DNA of 64,000 nt from Halochromatium glycolicum (GTDB lineage: Bacteria; Pseudomonadota; Gammaproteobacteria; Chromatiales; Chromatiaceae), in contig NZ_NRSJ01000006.1 in the NCBI RefSeq assembly GCF_016584085.1, forward strand, positions 119,791 through 183,790, read 5' to 3'. Below, piece after piece: positions 35,201-43,491 of the stretch; within the stretch, counting starts at the first letter, position 1; each line of letters begins with the position of its first letter. The translations under genes and the position numbers were made by a program. The notes beneath the pieces are model-generated. The model saw only the letters and a list, made by a program, of their open reading frames with translations. It did no database searches and had not been told where the DNA came from.

Positions 35201-37510
35201 ATGCGTCACAAGGATGGGCATTGGGTCTGGATACAGTCCACCGGCCGGCTCGTCGAGCGCAGCCCCGATGGTCGGCCGCAGCGGGTCATCGGCATCCACC
35301 TGGAGATCACCGAGCGCAAGCAGGCCGAGCTGGACCTGATCCACCGCGAGCGGCTCGAGCGCGAGATGGTGGCACTGACCACGCGCTTCGTCGACACATC
35401 GGACCAGCCCTTCGACAGCCTGGTGCAGGAGGCGTTGGCGAAGGTCGGGGACCTGACCGACTCCGACCGCGCCTACCTGTTCCAGATCGACCGCAACGCC
35501 AACAGCGTCAGCAATCGTTACGAGTGGACCGCGCCGGGCATCGAGCCGATGATCGCGACCCTGCAGCAGATCCCGGCGAGTGACCTGGAGATGCTGTTGA
35601 GCGCCCTCGAGGCAAGCGATCTGGTGATGGTCCCGCAGATCAGCGACCTGCCCGAGCGCTGGGCCCCGCTCCGTCAGGACCTGGAGCGCCAGCAGGTCCA
35701 GTCCCTGATCACGGTCCCGCTGATCGAGAAGGACCGTCTGCTGGGCTTCATCGGCTTGGATGCGGTGCGCGAGGAACGCGACTGGTCCGGCCCGGATGTC
35801 CATATCCTGCGCGTGCTCGCCGGCGCACTGGTCGGCGCCCTGGAGCGTGAGCGCGTGCTCACGGAGCTGCGCGCCAGCACCGAGCGCTACGACGTGCTGG
35901 CTCAGCAGAGCCGGATGATGACCTGGGAGGTCGACCTCCAAGGCACCTACACCTATGTCAACCCGGTGGCCGAGACCCTGCTCGGCTATGCGGCCGAGGA
36001 ACTGGTCGGGCGCAAGGCCTTCTATGAATTCATCCCGGAGCCCGAGCGCACCGAGACCAAGGCGCGTGCATTCGCGCTGATGGCCCATCATCAACCCTGT
36101 CGGGACTTCGTCTGCCCCTACCTCAATGCCAGCGGCAGACGGGTGTGGACCAGCACCGATGCCCTGCCGATCTTTGCCGACGACGGGGCACTGGTCGGCT
36201 ATCGCGGCAACACCTTGGACATCACCGATGTTCAGCGCGCCGAGTCCGAGCGCCGCGTCGCGGAACAGGCGCTGCAGCGCTACGTCGAGCAGCTCGAGCA
36301 GTTGGTCAATCTGAGCAACCGCGGTCTGGACAGCACCAAGGAGACCGCCGCGCTGCTCGACATCGCCACCGATGCGCTCGGGATGGCGGTTGGCGAGGCC
36401 GGCTGGTACAGATCGAACCATCCCTACCAGCGCCTGGCCTGTGTTCCCAGCGCAGCGGATGGACCGGCCGAATCGGTCGCGCGCGGGTCGATCGAGACCC
36501 TCTTCGCCGCCACTGCGGCCTTTGACCGACCGCAGTTGATCTCCGGCGCCTCACTGCCCGACTCGCTGCGCAGCGAGGGTTACGCCTGCGTCGTCGCGCT
36601 CGCATCGCGCTGCACAGGCGATGCCCCTCAGCCCTGCTGGTTGCTGACCCAGCTCTACAGCAAGCAGGCGCGCTCCGGACTCAGCGGCGCCGAGCGCGAG
36701 CTGCTGCGCTTCATCGGCCAACGGATCGCCGCGATCGAGCACGAGGCGCAGCTCGCGCGCGAGCTGGTCAGCGCCAAGGAGCGCGAGACCATCGGCCATC
36801 TCGCCAGCGGCGTTGCCCACGACTTCAACAACGTGCTCGCGGTTCTCGATGCCAACCTCTATTTCCTCCGCAGCTTCATCAGCCCCGATGCGCTCGGCGA
36901 GGACAATGCTCAGGTGATCGACGAGATGAACAGCGCCCTTGGTCAGGCCAAGGTGATCACCTCTGGGATGCTCGCCCTGAGCCGGGCCGGCGGGGTGCCC
37001 ATGCGCACGACGGAGCTCGAGCTGCCGCTGGCGGAGCTCGCGGACATCCTGCGCATGATGCTGCCCGAAACGGTGGACTGGCATCTGGAGATCGAGCCCG
37101 GGCTCAGCGCGAGCACCAATGCCGGTTTCCTGCAGGCAGCGCTGCTCAATCTGGCACTCAATGGCCGCGACGCGATGCCCAAGGGCGGCACGCTCCAGGT
37201 CTCCGGTCAGCGTGAGCGCTGGTCCGGCGATCCGCCGCTGATGGTCGGCGAGCTTCGAGCAGGCGACTACGCCGTTCTGAGGATGCGCGACAGCGGCATC
37301 GGCATGAGCGAGACGACCCTCGCGCGCATCTTCGAGCCCCTGTTCTCGACCAAGACCAAGCAACGCGGGCACGGACTCGGGATGTTCATGGTGCGCGAGT
37401 TCGTGGTGCGCTCCGGCGCCGGACTGGCGGTGCGCTCGACGCCCGGCGCCGGCACCGAGTTCCAGTTCCTGCTGCCGTTGGCCGATCCCGGTTTGGAAGA
37501 ACACGCCTAG
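32258..37510 (+). CDS. Giant LOV/PAS/GAF histidine kinase, no receiver
   Basis: A 1750-residue paralogue of the kinase at 23528-29194. It has N-terminal membrane helices (1-200), an extracytoplasmic segment with an Asn/Gln-rich repeat of NGQT-like units (about 245-275), a helix near 370-395 and a GAF-like region. A LOV domain (about 650-775) has GQDCRFLQ with Cys691 and FWN. Then come PAS, PAS, GAF, PAS, GAF-like, HisKA with His1521 in GVAHDFNNVL, and HATPase to the end. Unlike its paralogue it has no receiver, so it must use a partner such as the REC-EAL protein, CheB or the OmpR-type regulator. The ATG is at 32258; SD is weak. Confidence 0.87.
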   Translation: MSRPARTLMSRVRWKPQPIPEILRFLSLLLLLATLAAAGSYFELPLFFGLRFSFGLVAVLLALVWLGLPAALVVAAVQCSTTWLLYGQPISFLLVGSLTLFVGARLAWARRRGQGPPSLALSVSAYWLLLGIPLALAYALSWIAVEPGLAAAVLMQKAINDLVAALLAELIVLAVGSLRRHQASLSNRHVLFVLLTAATLLPAFSLVVLGVRDLQGQLEESLRQELRLYTALAAETLTAGGNQPNGQTNAQANGQTGAPAAGQGPRQGSSQSKTLEQRLETLLTDNLPAAADPKIRLLPTASAELEAPPDAIIARRDGLLLVNERTARPSTCSDWNQMRYRLSVPLPPTAAQGTIQVDLSARLIRAQLCASLRLWLVALLCWTALAILTAHWLSRRLAAPLQTVIGLADLLPALVDSGRPMPPPPKSPLKEEVDAGRAMIALGNRLRTTFGALARERDLQQEQRAIAALQAETLGELIATDADGREIAERLCQRIAELVPTHQCSLVLANASGTLEVLAAPGLDAQGIAQRNERLAERPNHCPQGNVDCAYHQAFESAAFSANAWQAQRPDARRPSPDPVPSTPSTCWCQPVRGQDGRAVGVLSLTGAEPAVPSRLARALLEHGASLAAIALTHLQLRRDHQILMEALSQADTGIVVAEHAQGGDHPVRFVSKGFESLTGYRAEEALGQDCRFLQGTDRDQPERALIREALDEGRPCQVTLRNYRKDGSLFWNALSLTPVTDSNGAITHFIGVQRDDTERQRTLARLSANEAQLREITDTIEEVFWVQEIGSDRLSYISPAFERVWERPVETILADSEVWRRSLHPEDRERMLHAQAEVPADGSLKSLEYRILTPDGRLKWISDRRFLARDVQGRARRVVGVAAEITERKHSELALREQRQRLEQIIAGTRVGTWDWRIATDRVHCNERWAAMLGYRLEEVEPITRATWRALVHPDDLEAAEHRLEAHFNDERTLFECEFRMRHKDGHWVWIQSTGRLVERSPDGRPQRVIGIHLEITERKQAELDLIHRERLEREMVALTTRFVDTSDQPFDSLVQEALAKVGDLTDSDRAYLFQIDRNANSVSNRYEWTAPGIEPMIATLQQIPASDLEMLLSALEASDLVMVPQISDLPERWAPLRQDLERQQVQSLITVPLIEKDRLLGFIGLDAVREERDWSGPDVHILRVLAGALVGALERERVLTELRASTERYDVLAQQSRMMTWEVDLQGTYTYVNPVAETLLGYAAEELVGRKAFYEFIPEPERTETKARAFALMAHHQPCRDFVCPYLNASGRRVWTSTDALPIFADDGALVGYRGNTLDITDVQRAESERRVAEQALQRYVEQLEQLVNLSNRGLDSTKETAALLDIATDALGMAVGEAGWYRSNHPYQRLACVPSAADGPAESVARGSIETLFAATAAFDRPQLISGASLPDSLRSEGYACVVALASRCTGDAPQPCWLLTQLYSKQARSGLSGAERELLRFIGQRIAAIEHEAQLARELVSAKERETIGHLASGVAHDFNNVLAVLDANLYFLRSFISPDALGEDNAQVIDEMNSALGQAKVITSGMLALSRAGGVPMRTTELELPLAELADILRMMLPETVDWHLEIEPGLSASTNAGFLQAALLNLALNGRDAMPKGGTLQVSGQRERWSGDPPLMVGELRAGDYAVLRMRDSGIGMSETTLARIFEPLFSTKTKQRGHGLGMFMVREFVVRSGAGLAVRSTPGAGTEFQFLLPLADPGLEEHA

Positions 37511-37531
37511 GCGCATGATCCCGGAACGGAT

Positions 37532-37549
37532 AGGCTATCAGCCTCTTTT
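37532..37549 (+). terminator. Possible short terminator after the second LOV kinase
   Basis: AGGCT (37532-37536) pairs with AGCCT (37540-37544) over a three-base loop, followed by CTTTT. The stem is short, so termination would be weak. The same bases include TAGGCTAT (37531-37538), which matches the -10 element of the shared promoters but without the upstream box. Confidence 0.35.
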
Positions 37550-37588
37550 CCCGTAGCCTGATCCAGGCCGACTACCGGAGGCGAATCC

Positions 37589-37873
37589 ATGCTGGGTAGC
37601 GAACCGCAATCAAACGCCGTCGACTCTGTCGAAGGCATCCAGGAGACCGTGCTGAGGTTATCCGCGGACATTGGAACCATGGCCGACCGCATCGGTGAGA
37701 TGGCCGATCGCATCGGCCAGATGGCTGACCGGATCTTGGAAACCCAACGCATACAAAGCGACAACCTGAAGACCTTTCAGGAGAACAGTCTCGAGATGGC
37801 GCGTATCCTCAGCGACCAGCTCACGGCCAATCAGCGGCTGGTGGCGCAGGTCATCGAGAAGCTCGGCGACTAG
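37589..37873 (+). CDS. Small coiled-coil protein
   Basis: A 94-residue soluble protein predicted to be almost wholly helical. It contains three consecutive seven-residue repeats of the form MADRIGx (about residues 31-51), and heptad spacing of hydrophobic residues continues to the end. GGAGG precedes the ATG by about seven bases. It lies after the second LOV kinase and convergent with an MCP gene. I do not recognise a family. It may be a scaffold or oligomerisation partner for a receptor or kinase, which is inference from shape and position only. Confidence 0.7.
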   Translation: MLGSEPQSNAVDSVEGIQETVLRLSADIGTMADRIGEMADRIGQMADRILETQRIQSDNLKTFQENSLEMARILSDQLTANQRLVAQVIEKLGD

Positions 37874-37879
37874 GATGGC

Positions 37880-37906
37880 GGCGCTTCCTGACCGTCAGGA
37901 AGCGCC
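37880..37906. terminator. Hairpin between convergent genes
   Basis: A perfect 12-bp stem (GGCGCTTCCTGA at 37880-37891 with TCAGGAAGCGCC at 37895-37906) with a 3-base loop. It lies between the stops of the coiled-coil gene (+) and the CZB-type MCP gene (-). T-tracts are weak on both sides, but position and stability suit a bidirectional terminator. Confidence 0.7.
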
Positions 37907-37924
37907 GAAGCCTTTGCGTCACCC

Positions 37925-40114
37925 TCAGGCGAGTCGCCCGCCGCGGCATTCCTCGGCGAGCGCGTGGATCTGGGCAATGGTCTCTTCGGACAGTGGAGCG
38001 AAGCCTTCTGCGAGCCAATGGAGGGCCTGCTCGCGCTCACCCTGGATGACATGACGCAAGACGTCGCCGGCGCAGCGATGGAATTGCGCGTGCTTGTCGC
38101 GCAGCACCTGATAGGCGCCTGCCGCCTCGAAGCGCTGCCCTTCACCATAGATCCATTGCCCGAGGGTGCAGCGGTCGTCGCAGGAGACCGCCTCCGGGTC
38201 CTGCGGCTCGGCCCGTCCCTCGACCACGCGTCTTAGGCGCTTGGACCATTGTTTGTGAACGTAGACGAACTCGTCGAAGTCGACGTCCTCGCAACGATCA
38301 CCCAGCTCGAGCTCACTGCGTTCTTGCGTCTCCATCAGGTTGAACACCGCGATCGTCTCACGGAGCCGCTGCACCTGTTCCTCTAGGCTTGCCGCGGCCG
38401 CGGCCGCCTGTTCCACGAGCGCGGCATTGCGCTGGGCGACATCATCCATCTGCTGGATCGCTTGCGTCATCTGATCCACGCCTGTGCCCTGCTCGCGGGC
38501 CGCGTCGGCGATCTCGGTCACCAGCCCGACCACCTGCTGGAAGCCGCCGACCATGCCCTCGATCGTGGTGCCGGCCTCGCGCACCAGCTCGGCACCGGCA
38601 TCGACCTGAGCGACGGATTCGCTGATCAGGGCCTTGATCTCCTTCGCTGCATCGGCGCTGCGCTGCGCCAGCTTCCTGACCTCGGTCGCCACGACCGCGA
38701 AGCCGCGCCCCTGCTCGCCCGCCTGGGCCGCCTCGACAGCCGCATTGAGCGCCAGGATGTTGGTCTGGAAGGCGATGCTGTCGATCATTCCGATGATGTC
38801 GGCAATCCGGTGGCTGGATGCCTGGATGCTGCTCATGGTCTCAACCGCGCGTGCGACCTGTGCCCCGCCGGCGACCGCCTTGTCGTTGGCCTCGCTGACC
38901 AGCCGCTGCGCACTGGCGGCGTTCTCGGCCGTGTGTTGGATCGAGGCGTTGAACTGCTCCATCGAGCTCGAGGTCTCCTCCAGACTGCTTGCCTGCTGCT
39001 CGGTGCGCTCCGAGAGATCGGCATTGCCGGCGGCGATCTCGTGCGAGGCCGAATTGATCGCATCGGTCGCGTCGAGGATCTGCGCGACCAGCCGCTCCAA
39101 TTGGGCCACGGTGCCGTTGGTGTCATGCTTGAGCTCGGCGAACTGGCCCTTGTAGCGCGCATCGATGGTCTGGGTCAGATCGGCTCCGGCCATCGCCTTG
39201 AGCACCCGGGCGAGGTCATTGACCGCACTGGAGACGATCTCACACAGATGGTTCATCCCCTCGAACAGATCGAGGAAGAGCCCCTCCTTGCCCGCAAGAT
39301 CGATGCGACGGCTGAAGTCGCCGTGCGCGACGGCGTCCAGGAGCTCGTCCAGCTCGGCCTCGGCGACCACCTCGGCGGTGCGATCGACCCACTCGATCAC
39401 GGTGCCCAAACGCGCTCCGTCGGTGTCCCATACCGGATTCGCGGTCAGCCGGAAGCTGCGCGGGCCGAGCCGCATCTGGTGCACGTAGGTCCCGATCAGC
39501 CCGTCCAGCACCGACTGCTGCCTGTCCGGGTCTTCATGGAGCTCGCCGAAGTGGCGCCCGATCAGCGGCTCGGCACTGAACCCCGGGCGCACCTGACGAA
39601 TATCGGCCTCGGCCTCGCGCAGCATCCGGCTGAAGGCATCATTGGCATAGACCAGCAGGCCGTTGCGGTCGGCGATCATCAGGCTGGTCGAGGTCTGGTT
39701 CAGCGCGCCGGTGATGCGCTGCATCTCCCGGGCAAGCCGCTGATCCGCCGAAGCCCGGTCGGCCAGCGTTTGCTGCATCCGCTCGACGGTCTCGAGCAGG
39801 GAGCCGATCTCGTCCCGGCGCCCGTGCTCGATAGCGCTGTCGAAATCGCCCTGGCCGATGCGCTCCAGCGTCGCGACGACGCGACGCAGCGGCCTGGTCA
39901 CCATCCGGCTCGTCAACAGCGCGAAACCGAGGCCGCAGACAACGAGCAGACCGCCCGCACCGGCGAGCAGCAGGTAGCGTGTCTGCAGCTGTAGCCCATC
40001 GATCTGACTGAGCCCCCAGGCGAAGGCCAATAAGAGGACGGCAATGAAGAGGAAGACCAGCCCGGTCAGCTTCATTGCCAGTGATCCCATCCAGTGCTGC
40101 AGTGGCTTTGGCAT
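37925..40114 (-). CDS. Methyl-accepting chemotaxis protein with PAS and CZB domains
   Basis: A receptor of about 729 residues. Two membrane helices (about 12-33 and 46-70) are separated by a very short loop. HAMP follows, then a PAS domain (about 130-250), a second HAMP-like region, the signalling hairpin (NILALNAAVEAAQAGEQGRG near its tip), and a C-terminal CZB domain. The CZB part shows HKQW, CTLGQWIYG and DKHAQFH, the His-Cys-His-His pattern that binds zinc. CZB receptors are known to sense oxidants such as hypochlorite or zinc. ATG at 40114 is chosen; GTG at 40147 would add 11 residues. It is convergent with the LOV block. Confidence 0.85.
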   Translation of the reverse strand: MPKPLQHWMGSLAMKLTGLVFLFIAVLLLAFAWGLSQIDGLQLQTRYLLLAGAGGLLVVCGLGFALLTSRMVTRPLRRVVATLERIGQGDFDSAIEHGRRDEIGSLLETVERMQQTLADRASADQRLAREMQRITGALNQTSTSLMIADRNGLLVYANDAFSRMLREAEADIRQVRPGFSAEPLIGRHFGELHEDPDRQQSVLDGLIGTYVHQMRLGPRSFRLTANPVWDTDGARLGTVIEWVDRTAEVVAEAELDELLDAVAHGDFSRRIDLAGKEGLFLDLFEGMNHLCEIVSSAVNDLARVLKAMAGADLTQTIDARYKGQFAELKHDTNGTVAQLERLVAQILDATDAINSASHEIAAGNADLSERTEQQASSLEETSSSMEQFNASIQHTAENAASAQRLVSEANDKAVAGGAQVARAVETMSSIQASSHRIADIIGMIDSIAFQTNILALNAAVEAAQAGEQGRGFAVVATEVRKLAQRSADAAKEIKALISESVAQVDAGAELVREAGTTIEGMVGGFQQVVGLVTEIADAAREQGTGVDQMTQAIQQMDDVAQRNAALVEQAAAAAASLEEQVQRLRETIAVFNLMETQERSELELGDRCEDVDFDEFVYVHKQWSKRLRRVVEGRAEPQDPEAVSCDDRCTLGQWIYGEGQRFEAAGAYQVLRDKHAQFHRCAGDVLRHVIQGEREQALHWLAEGFAPLSEETIAQIHALAEECRGGRLA

Positions 40115-40147
40115 AACAGATCGTGCTCGATTCTTGTCGGAGTTCAC

Positions 40148-40486
40148 AGGGTCGAGCCGTGGGCCGGAGCAGGCCAGCCGGCGTGCTGCCGCTCTGCCCC
40201 GCTGCAGACGCCCGCCGAGGACGGCCGCTCCGTCCGATAACGCCTCGATTTGGGGCTGGGGATGCTACGACAGATCGGCCGTTCAGGCTACGTAGCAGCC
40301 CGGACAAGTGGCGACCAGGATAAGTGGCGACCAGGCCACCCAGCGGCCAGGCCATGCATTGCCAAGAGGCCCTATCAAAACGGCCGCCTGACTCACCCGA
40401 GCGGCTGATCGATCTGACCGACGGTGCAGGCCGTTCAACCCCCCGTTTCGACGCTGAAACCTGCGCCATCGTCCTGCAAGCCGCCA
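40148..40486. other. Gap upstream of the nifV control region
   Basis: No gene is apparent. It contains a tandem AAGTGGCGACCAGG (about 40306-40336) and an imperfect inverted repeat pairing GGATGCTACG (40259-40268) with CGTAGCAGCC (40290-40299). The upstream ends of both the CZB-type MCP gene and nifV lie here. Confidence 0.45.
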
Positions 40487-40502
40487 CGTCACAGTTGCGA
40501 CA
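40487..40502 (+). promoter_or_regulatory. Near-consensus NifA site for nifV
   Basis: CGTCACAGTTGCGACA matches TGT-N10-ACA except for C in place of the first T. Its right half repeats the TTGCGACA of the nifU site. It lies about 100 bases upstream of the nifV -24/-12 element. Confidence 0.55.
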
Positions 40503-40596
40503 GTGCAGCCAAATCCCGTGTCGGATCTGCTCCAGCGGATGCGCGAGCATCGCCTGAGCATCGTTCAAGATCCCGAAAGCGCAGCGTTTTTTGTTT

Positions 40597-40613
40597 TCGG
40601 CCCAAGTCTTGCC
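40597..40613 (+). promoter_or_regulatory. Sigma-54 (-24/-12) promoter for nifV
   Basis: TCGGCCCAAGTCTTGCC has GG at 40599-40600, exactly 10 bases, then GC at 40611-40612 with TTGC. Transcription would begin near 40624, leaving about 30 bases before the nifV ATG at 40655. It shares GGCCCA and TTGC with the nifU promoter. Confidence 0.75.
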
Positions 40614-40654
40614 TAGCAGGTTCATCCAGACCAGTCGTATCGGAGTCCCGACCG

Positions 40655-41827
40655 ATGGTGATCCCCAACGCTGCGACGACCCCTCGGGTCTACATCAACG
40701 ACACCACCTTGCGCGACGGCGAGCAGTCGGCCGGTGTTGCCTTCTCGCTCGATGAGAAGCTCGCGATCGCGCGCGGGCTCGACGCCCTCGGCGTGCCCGA
40801 GCTCGAGGTCGGCATCCCGGCGATGGGCGCCGACGAGCGCGAGTCGATCCGCGCTGTCGCCGCGCTCGGGCTCGATGCGCGCCTGATGGTCTGGGCGCGG
40901 ATGTGCAGCGCCGACATCGACGCCTGCGACGGACTCGGCGTCGACCTGGTCGATCTCTCGATCCCGGTCTCGGATCAGCAGATCGCGCGCAAGCTCGGCC
41001 GTGACCGCGCCTGGGTGCTCGATTGTATCGCGCATGAGGTCCGGATCGCCCGCGACCAGGGGCTCGAGGTCGGCGTCGGCTGCGAGGATGCCTCGCGCGC
41101 CGAGCCGGACTGGCTCAAGCAGGTTGCCGAGACCGCGCAGGCCGCCGGCGCCCGGCGGCTGCGCTTCGCCGATACCGTCGGCCTGCTCGACCCGTTCGCG
41201 ACCTTCGAGCGCATCCGCGATCTGGCCAGCGTCTGCGACTGCGAGATCGAGATGCACGCGCACGACGACCTCGGGCTCGCAACCGCGAACACCCTGGCCG
41301 CAGTGCGCGCCGGCGCGAGCCATGTCAACACCACCGTCCACGGCCTTGGCGAGCGTGCTGGCAACGCCGCGCTCGAGGAGGTCGTGATGGGGCTCAAGCA
41401 CGTCCATCGGATCGCGACCGGCGTCGACCTGACCCGCTTCGCGTCCTTGTCGAAGCTGGTCGCCCAGGCATCGGGCCGGCCGGTCGGCTGGCACAAGAGC
41501 CTGGTCGGCGACGGCGCCTTCACCCATGAGGCCGGCATCCATGTCGACGGCCTGCTCAAGGACCCGCTGAACTACCAGGGCATCGACCCGGCCGAGGTCG
41601 GCCGCAGCCACCGGATGGTGCTCGGCAAGCACTCGGGCAGCCAGGCGGTGCGGATGGCCTACGCGCAGATGCTGCAGCTGGAGATCGACGCGAGCCAGGC
41701 TGCGCAGGTCCTGCCGCGGCTGCGACGGTTCGTGACCGAGACCAAGCGCGCGCCGGCGAGCGGCGACCTGTTGCGCTTCCTCGAGCCGAGCCGGCCCGCG
41801 CCCGCTGCCGTCAATCGTCTCGACTAG
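40655..41827 (+). CDS. nifV: Homocitrate synthase NifV
   Basis: A 390-residue enzyme that condenses acetyl-CoA and 2-oxoglutarate to homocitrate, the organic ligand of FeMo-co. It has the HMGL-like barrel signature [16 protein letters not shown] at the start, the [14 protein letters not shown] metal-ligand histidines, HGLGERAGN, and [15 protein letters not shown] in the C-terminal region. The ATG at 40655 has GGAG upstream and lies just downstream of the predicted transcription start. A longer reading frame would begin before the promoter and is rejected. It leads an operon with nifW, nifZ and nifM. Confidence 0.95.
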   Translation: MVIPNAATTPRVYINDTTLRDGEQSAGVAFSLDEKLAIARGLDALGVPELEVGIPAMGADERESIRAVAALGLDARLMVWARMCSADIDACDGLGVDLVDLSIPVSDQQIARKLGRDRAWVLDCIAHEVRIARDQGLEVGVGCEDASRAEPDWLKQVAETAQAAGARRLRFADTVGLLDPFATFERIRDLASVCDCEIEMHAHDDLGLATANTLAAVRAGASHVNTTVHGLGERAGNAALEEVVMGLKHVHRIATGVDLTRFASLSKLVAQASGRPVGWHKSLVGDGAFTHEAGIHVDGLLKDPLNYQGIDPAEVGRSHRMVLGKHSGSQAVRMAYAQMLQLEIDASQAAQVLPRLRRFVTETKRAPASGDLLRFLEPSRPAPAAVNRLD

Positions 41828-41829
41828 CC

Positions 41830-42420
41830 ATGGACCTACTCGAACTCGACGGTGAAGGGCTCTATTTCGAGCACCCGCTCCCGGCCGACGTCCAGGCGTT
41901 GATCGCCGAGAGCAGCGCGCACTATCGGACGCTCGCCGCCGATGCGCGCGAGGAGGACGAGATCGAGCCGGCGCGGGTCGATGCGGCCGAGTGGGCGCTA
42001 CTGCGCGCCCATCTGCGCGCGCCCGAGCATCTATCGGTGATCGTCGCGCTGTATCGGTTCTTCTACTACCGCCATCGCTATGACGAGGCGCTGTTGATGG
42101 CCGAGCGCGCGATCGTGCTGAGCTGCCGCCAGCTCGCCCTCGACGATGACTGGCGCCGGCTCGGCCAGGCCGAACTCGAGGCCGCCGCGCAGCGCTCGAT
42201 GTCGACGACGCGCTTCCTGCTGCTCGCGCTCAAGGGCGCCGGCTGGCTACTGCTGCGACAAGACCGGCCCGAGGCGGCCCGCGAGCGCCTATCGCCGGTC
42301 GTCGCGTTCGACAGCGAGGATCGGCTCGGCGCCCGCGACCTGCTGGGCTGGGCCGAGAAGGCAGCGACGCGCGCCCAGGTCGAGGCGGCCGGTGACAACG
42401 TGCACCTGCTCGGCGATTGA
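41830..42420 (+). CDS. Helical-repeat protein between nifV and nifW
   Basis: A 196-residue soluble protein starting two bases after the nifV stop. It is helix-rich. Its middle (about 70-105, ALYRFFYYRHRYDEALLMAE) and later parts (about 125-165) have the spacing of TPR-like helical pairs. I do not recognise a named family. Its place in the tight nifV-W-Z-M operon implies a role in nitrogenase maturation or protein interaction, by context only. In Azotobacter a cysE copy occupies this position instead. Confidence 0.7.
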   Translation: MDLLELDGEGLYFEHPLPADVQALIAESSAHYRTLAADAREEDEIEPARVDAAEWALLRAHLRAPEHLSVIVALYRFFYYRHRYDEALLMAERAIVLSCRQLALDDDWRRLGQAELEAAAQRSMSTTRFLLLALKGAGWLLLRQDRPEAARERLSPVVAFDSEDRLGARDLLGWAEKAATRAQVEAAGDNVHLLGD

Positions 42421-42500
42421 GCCGGTACCGGCGCAGGCCTCCATGCAACCGATCGATCCAACCAGTGAACACACCAGCCACCCGCTCCAGGGAGACCAGT

Positions 42501-42905
42501 ATGACCCCTCTCGACCAAGACCCACAGCACCCGCCCGCGTCGCTCGACGACTTCGAGTGCGAGCTCGACGAGCTCGAGAGCGCCGAGGATTTCCTCAACT
42601 ACTTCGGTATCGGCTTCGAGCCCGCCGTGGTCCAGGTGAACCGGCTGCACATCCTGCAGCGGTTCCACGACTACCTCGATGAGATCGAAGAGCTGCCGGA
42701 CAGCGCGCCGACACGCTATCGCCTCTATGCGGACCTCTTGCACGGCGCCTACCGGGACTTCGTCACCTCGGATGCGCGCACCGAGAAGGTCTTCCGCGTC
42801 TTCCAGAGGGCACAGCCGCGTCAGGTGAGCGTCGGGCTCGACCAGCTCCTCGCCAGCCGCACCAACCCAGCGAACGGACCGAGCCAAGATGCGCCCACGA
42901 TTTGA
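42501..42905 (+). CDS. nifW: Nitrogenase-stabilising protein NifW
   Basis: A 134-residue protein with the NifW core (about residues 14-115): a helix with LDELESAEDFLNYFGI, the VNRLHILQRFHDYL segment, and a closing VFRVFQRAQP. NifW associates with the MoFe protein and is linked to its protection or full activity. The ATG at 42501 follows GGGAGA. The Asn/Pro-rich last 20 residues are beyond the usual family end. The gene overlaps nifZ by 17 bases, so the two are translationally coupled. Confidence 0.9.
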   Translation: MTPLDQDPQHPPASLDDFECELDELESAEDFLNYFGIGFEPAVVQVNRLHILQRFHDYLDEIEELPDSAPTRYRLYADLLHGAYRDFVTSDARTEKVFRVFQRAQPRQVSVGLDQLLASRTNPANGPSQDAPTI

Positions 42906-43491
42906 CTATGGCGACGAGGTGCGTCTGCTGCGCAATGTGCGCAACGACGGCACCTACCCGGGCGAGCCGACCGGTGCGCTGCTGATCCGTCGCGGCCGCA
43001 CCGGCTTCGTGCGCGATGTCGGCACCTTCCTGCAGGACCAGATCATCTACACCGTCCACTTCCTCGACGACGACCGGCTGGTCGGCTGCCGCGACGAAGA
43101 GCTGCAGCCGGCCGCCGATCCCTGGACACCGAGCCGCTTCGAGACCCGTGACAAGGTCGCCGCACGCCTCGCGCTCGGCCGCGGCGGTCGGGTCCTGGTC
43201 GAGCAGGGGCGGGTCGGCGATGTGGTCCGGGTGCTGCGCAGCCCAGCCGAGACCGAGCCCTTCGGCGAGGTCGCCTACCAGGTGCAGTTCCCCGGCTGCA
43301 GCCTGCTCCAGGTGCCCGAATCGGCGCTCGATCCAGCGCCAGCCCCAGCTCAAGCCCCAGCTCAAGCCCCAGCGACGCCGACAGTCAGCGATCCCGCAAC
43401 CGCCGCGACCACGACCACCCCCGACACGACCAACCCCGACGCGATCAATCCCGACGCGATCAATCCCGAGCAGACGGAGCAGAGCCTATGA
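42889..43491 (+). CDS. nifZ: NifZ with two related domains and an Ala/Pro tail
   Basis: A 200-residue protein. Residues 5-74 form a clear NifZ domain (GDEVRLLRNVRNDGT, YPGEPTGALLIRRG, GFVRDVGTFLQ). Residues 83-148 look like a second, related beta-rich copy. NifZ assists formation of the second P-cluster in the MoFe protein. The tail (about 149-200) is an Ala/Pro/Thr-rich repeat with a duplicated NPDAI. It overlaps nifW upstream, and its stop overlaps the nifM start (ATGA). Confidence 0.9.
   Translation: MRPRFDYGDEVRLLRNVRNDGTYPGEPTGALLIRRGRTGFVRDVGTFLQDQIIYTVHFLDDDRLVGCRDEELQPAADPWTPSRFETRDKVAARLALGRGGRVLVEQGRVGDVVRVLRSPAETEPFGEVAYQVQFPGCSLLQVPESALDPAPAPAQAPAQAPATPTVSDPATAATTTTPDTTNPDAINPDAINPEQTEQSL

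Noticed and set aside
37531..37538. TAGGCTAT before the coiled-coil gene as a member of the box-controlled promoters
   Set aside because: The -10 match is exact but no TTAACAA-N3-TTTAC lies 37-38 bases upstream.
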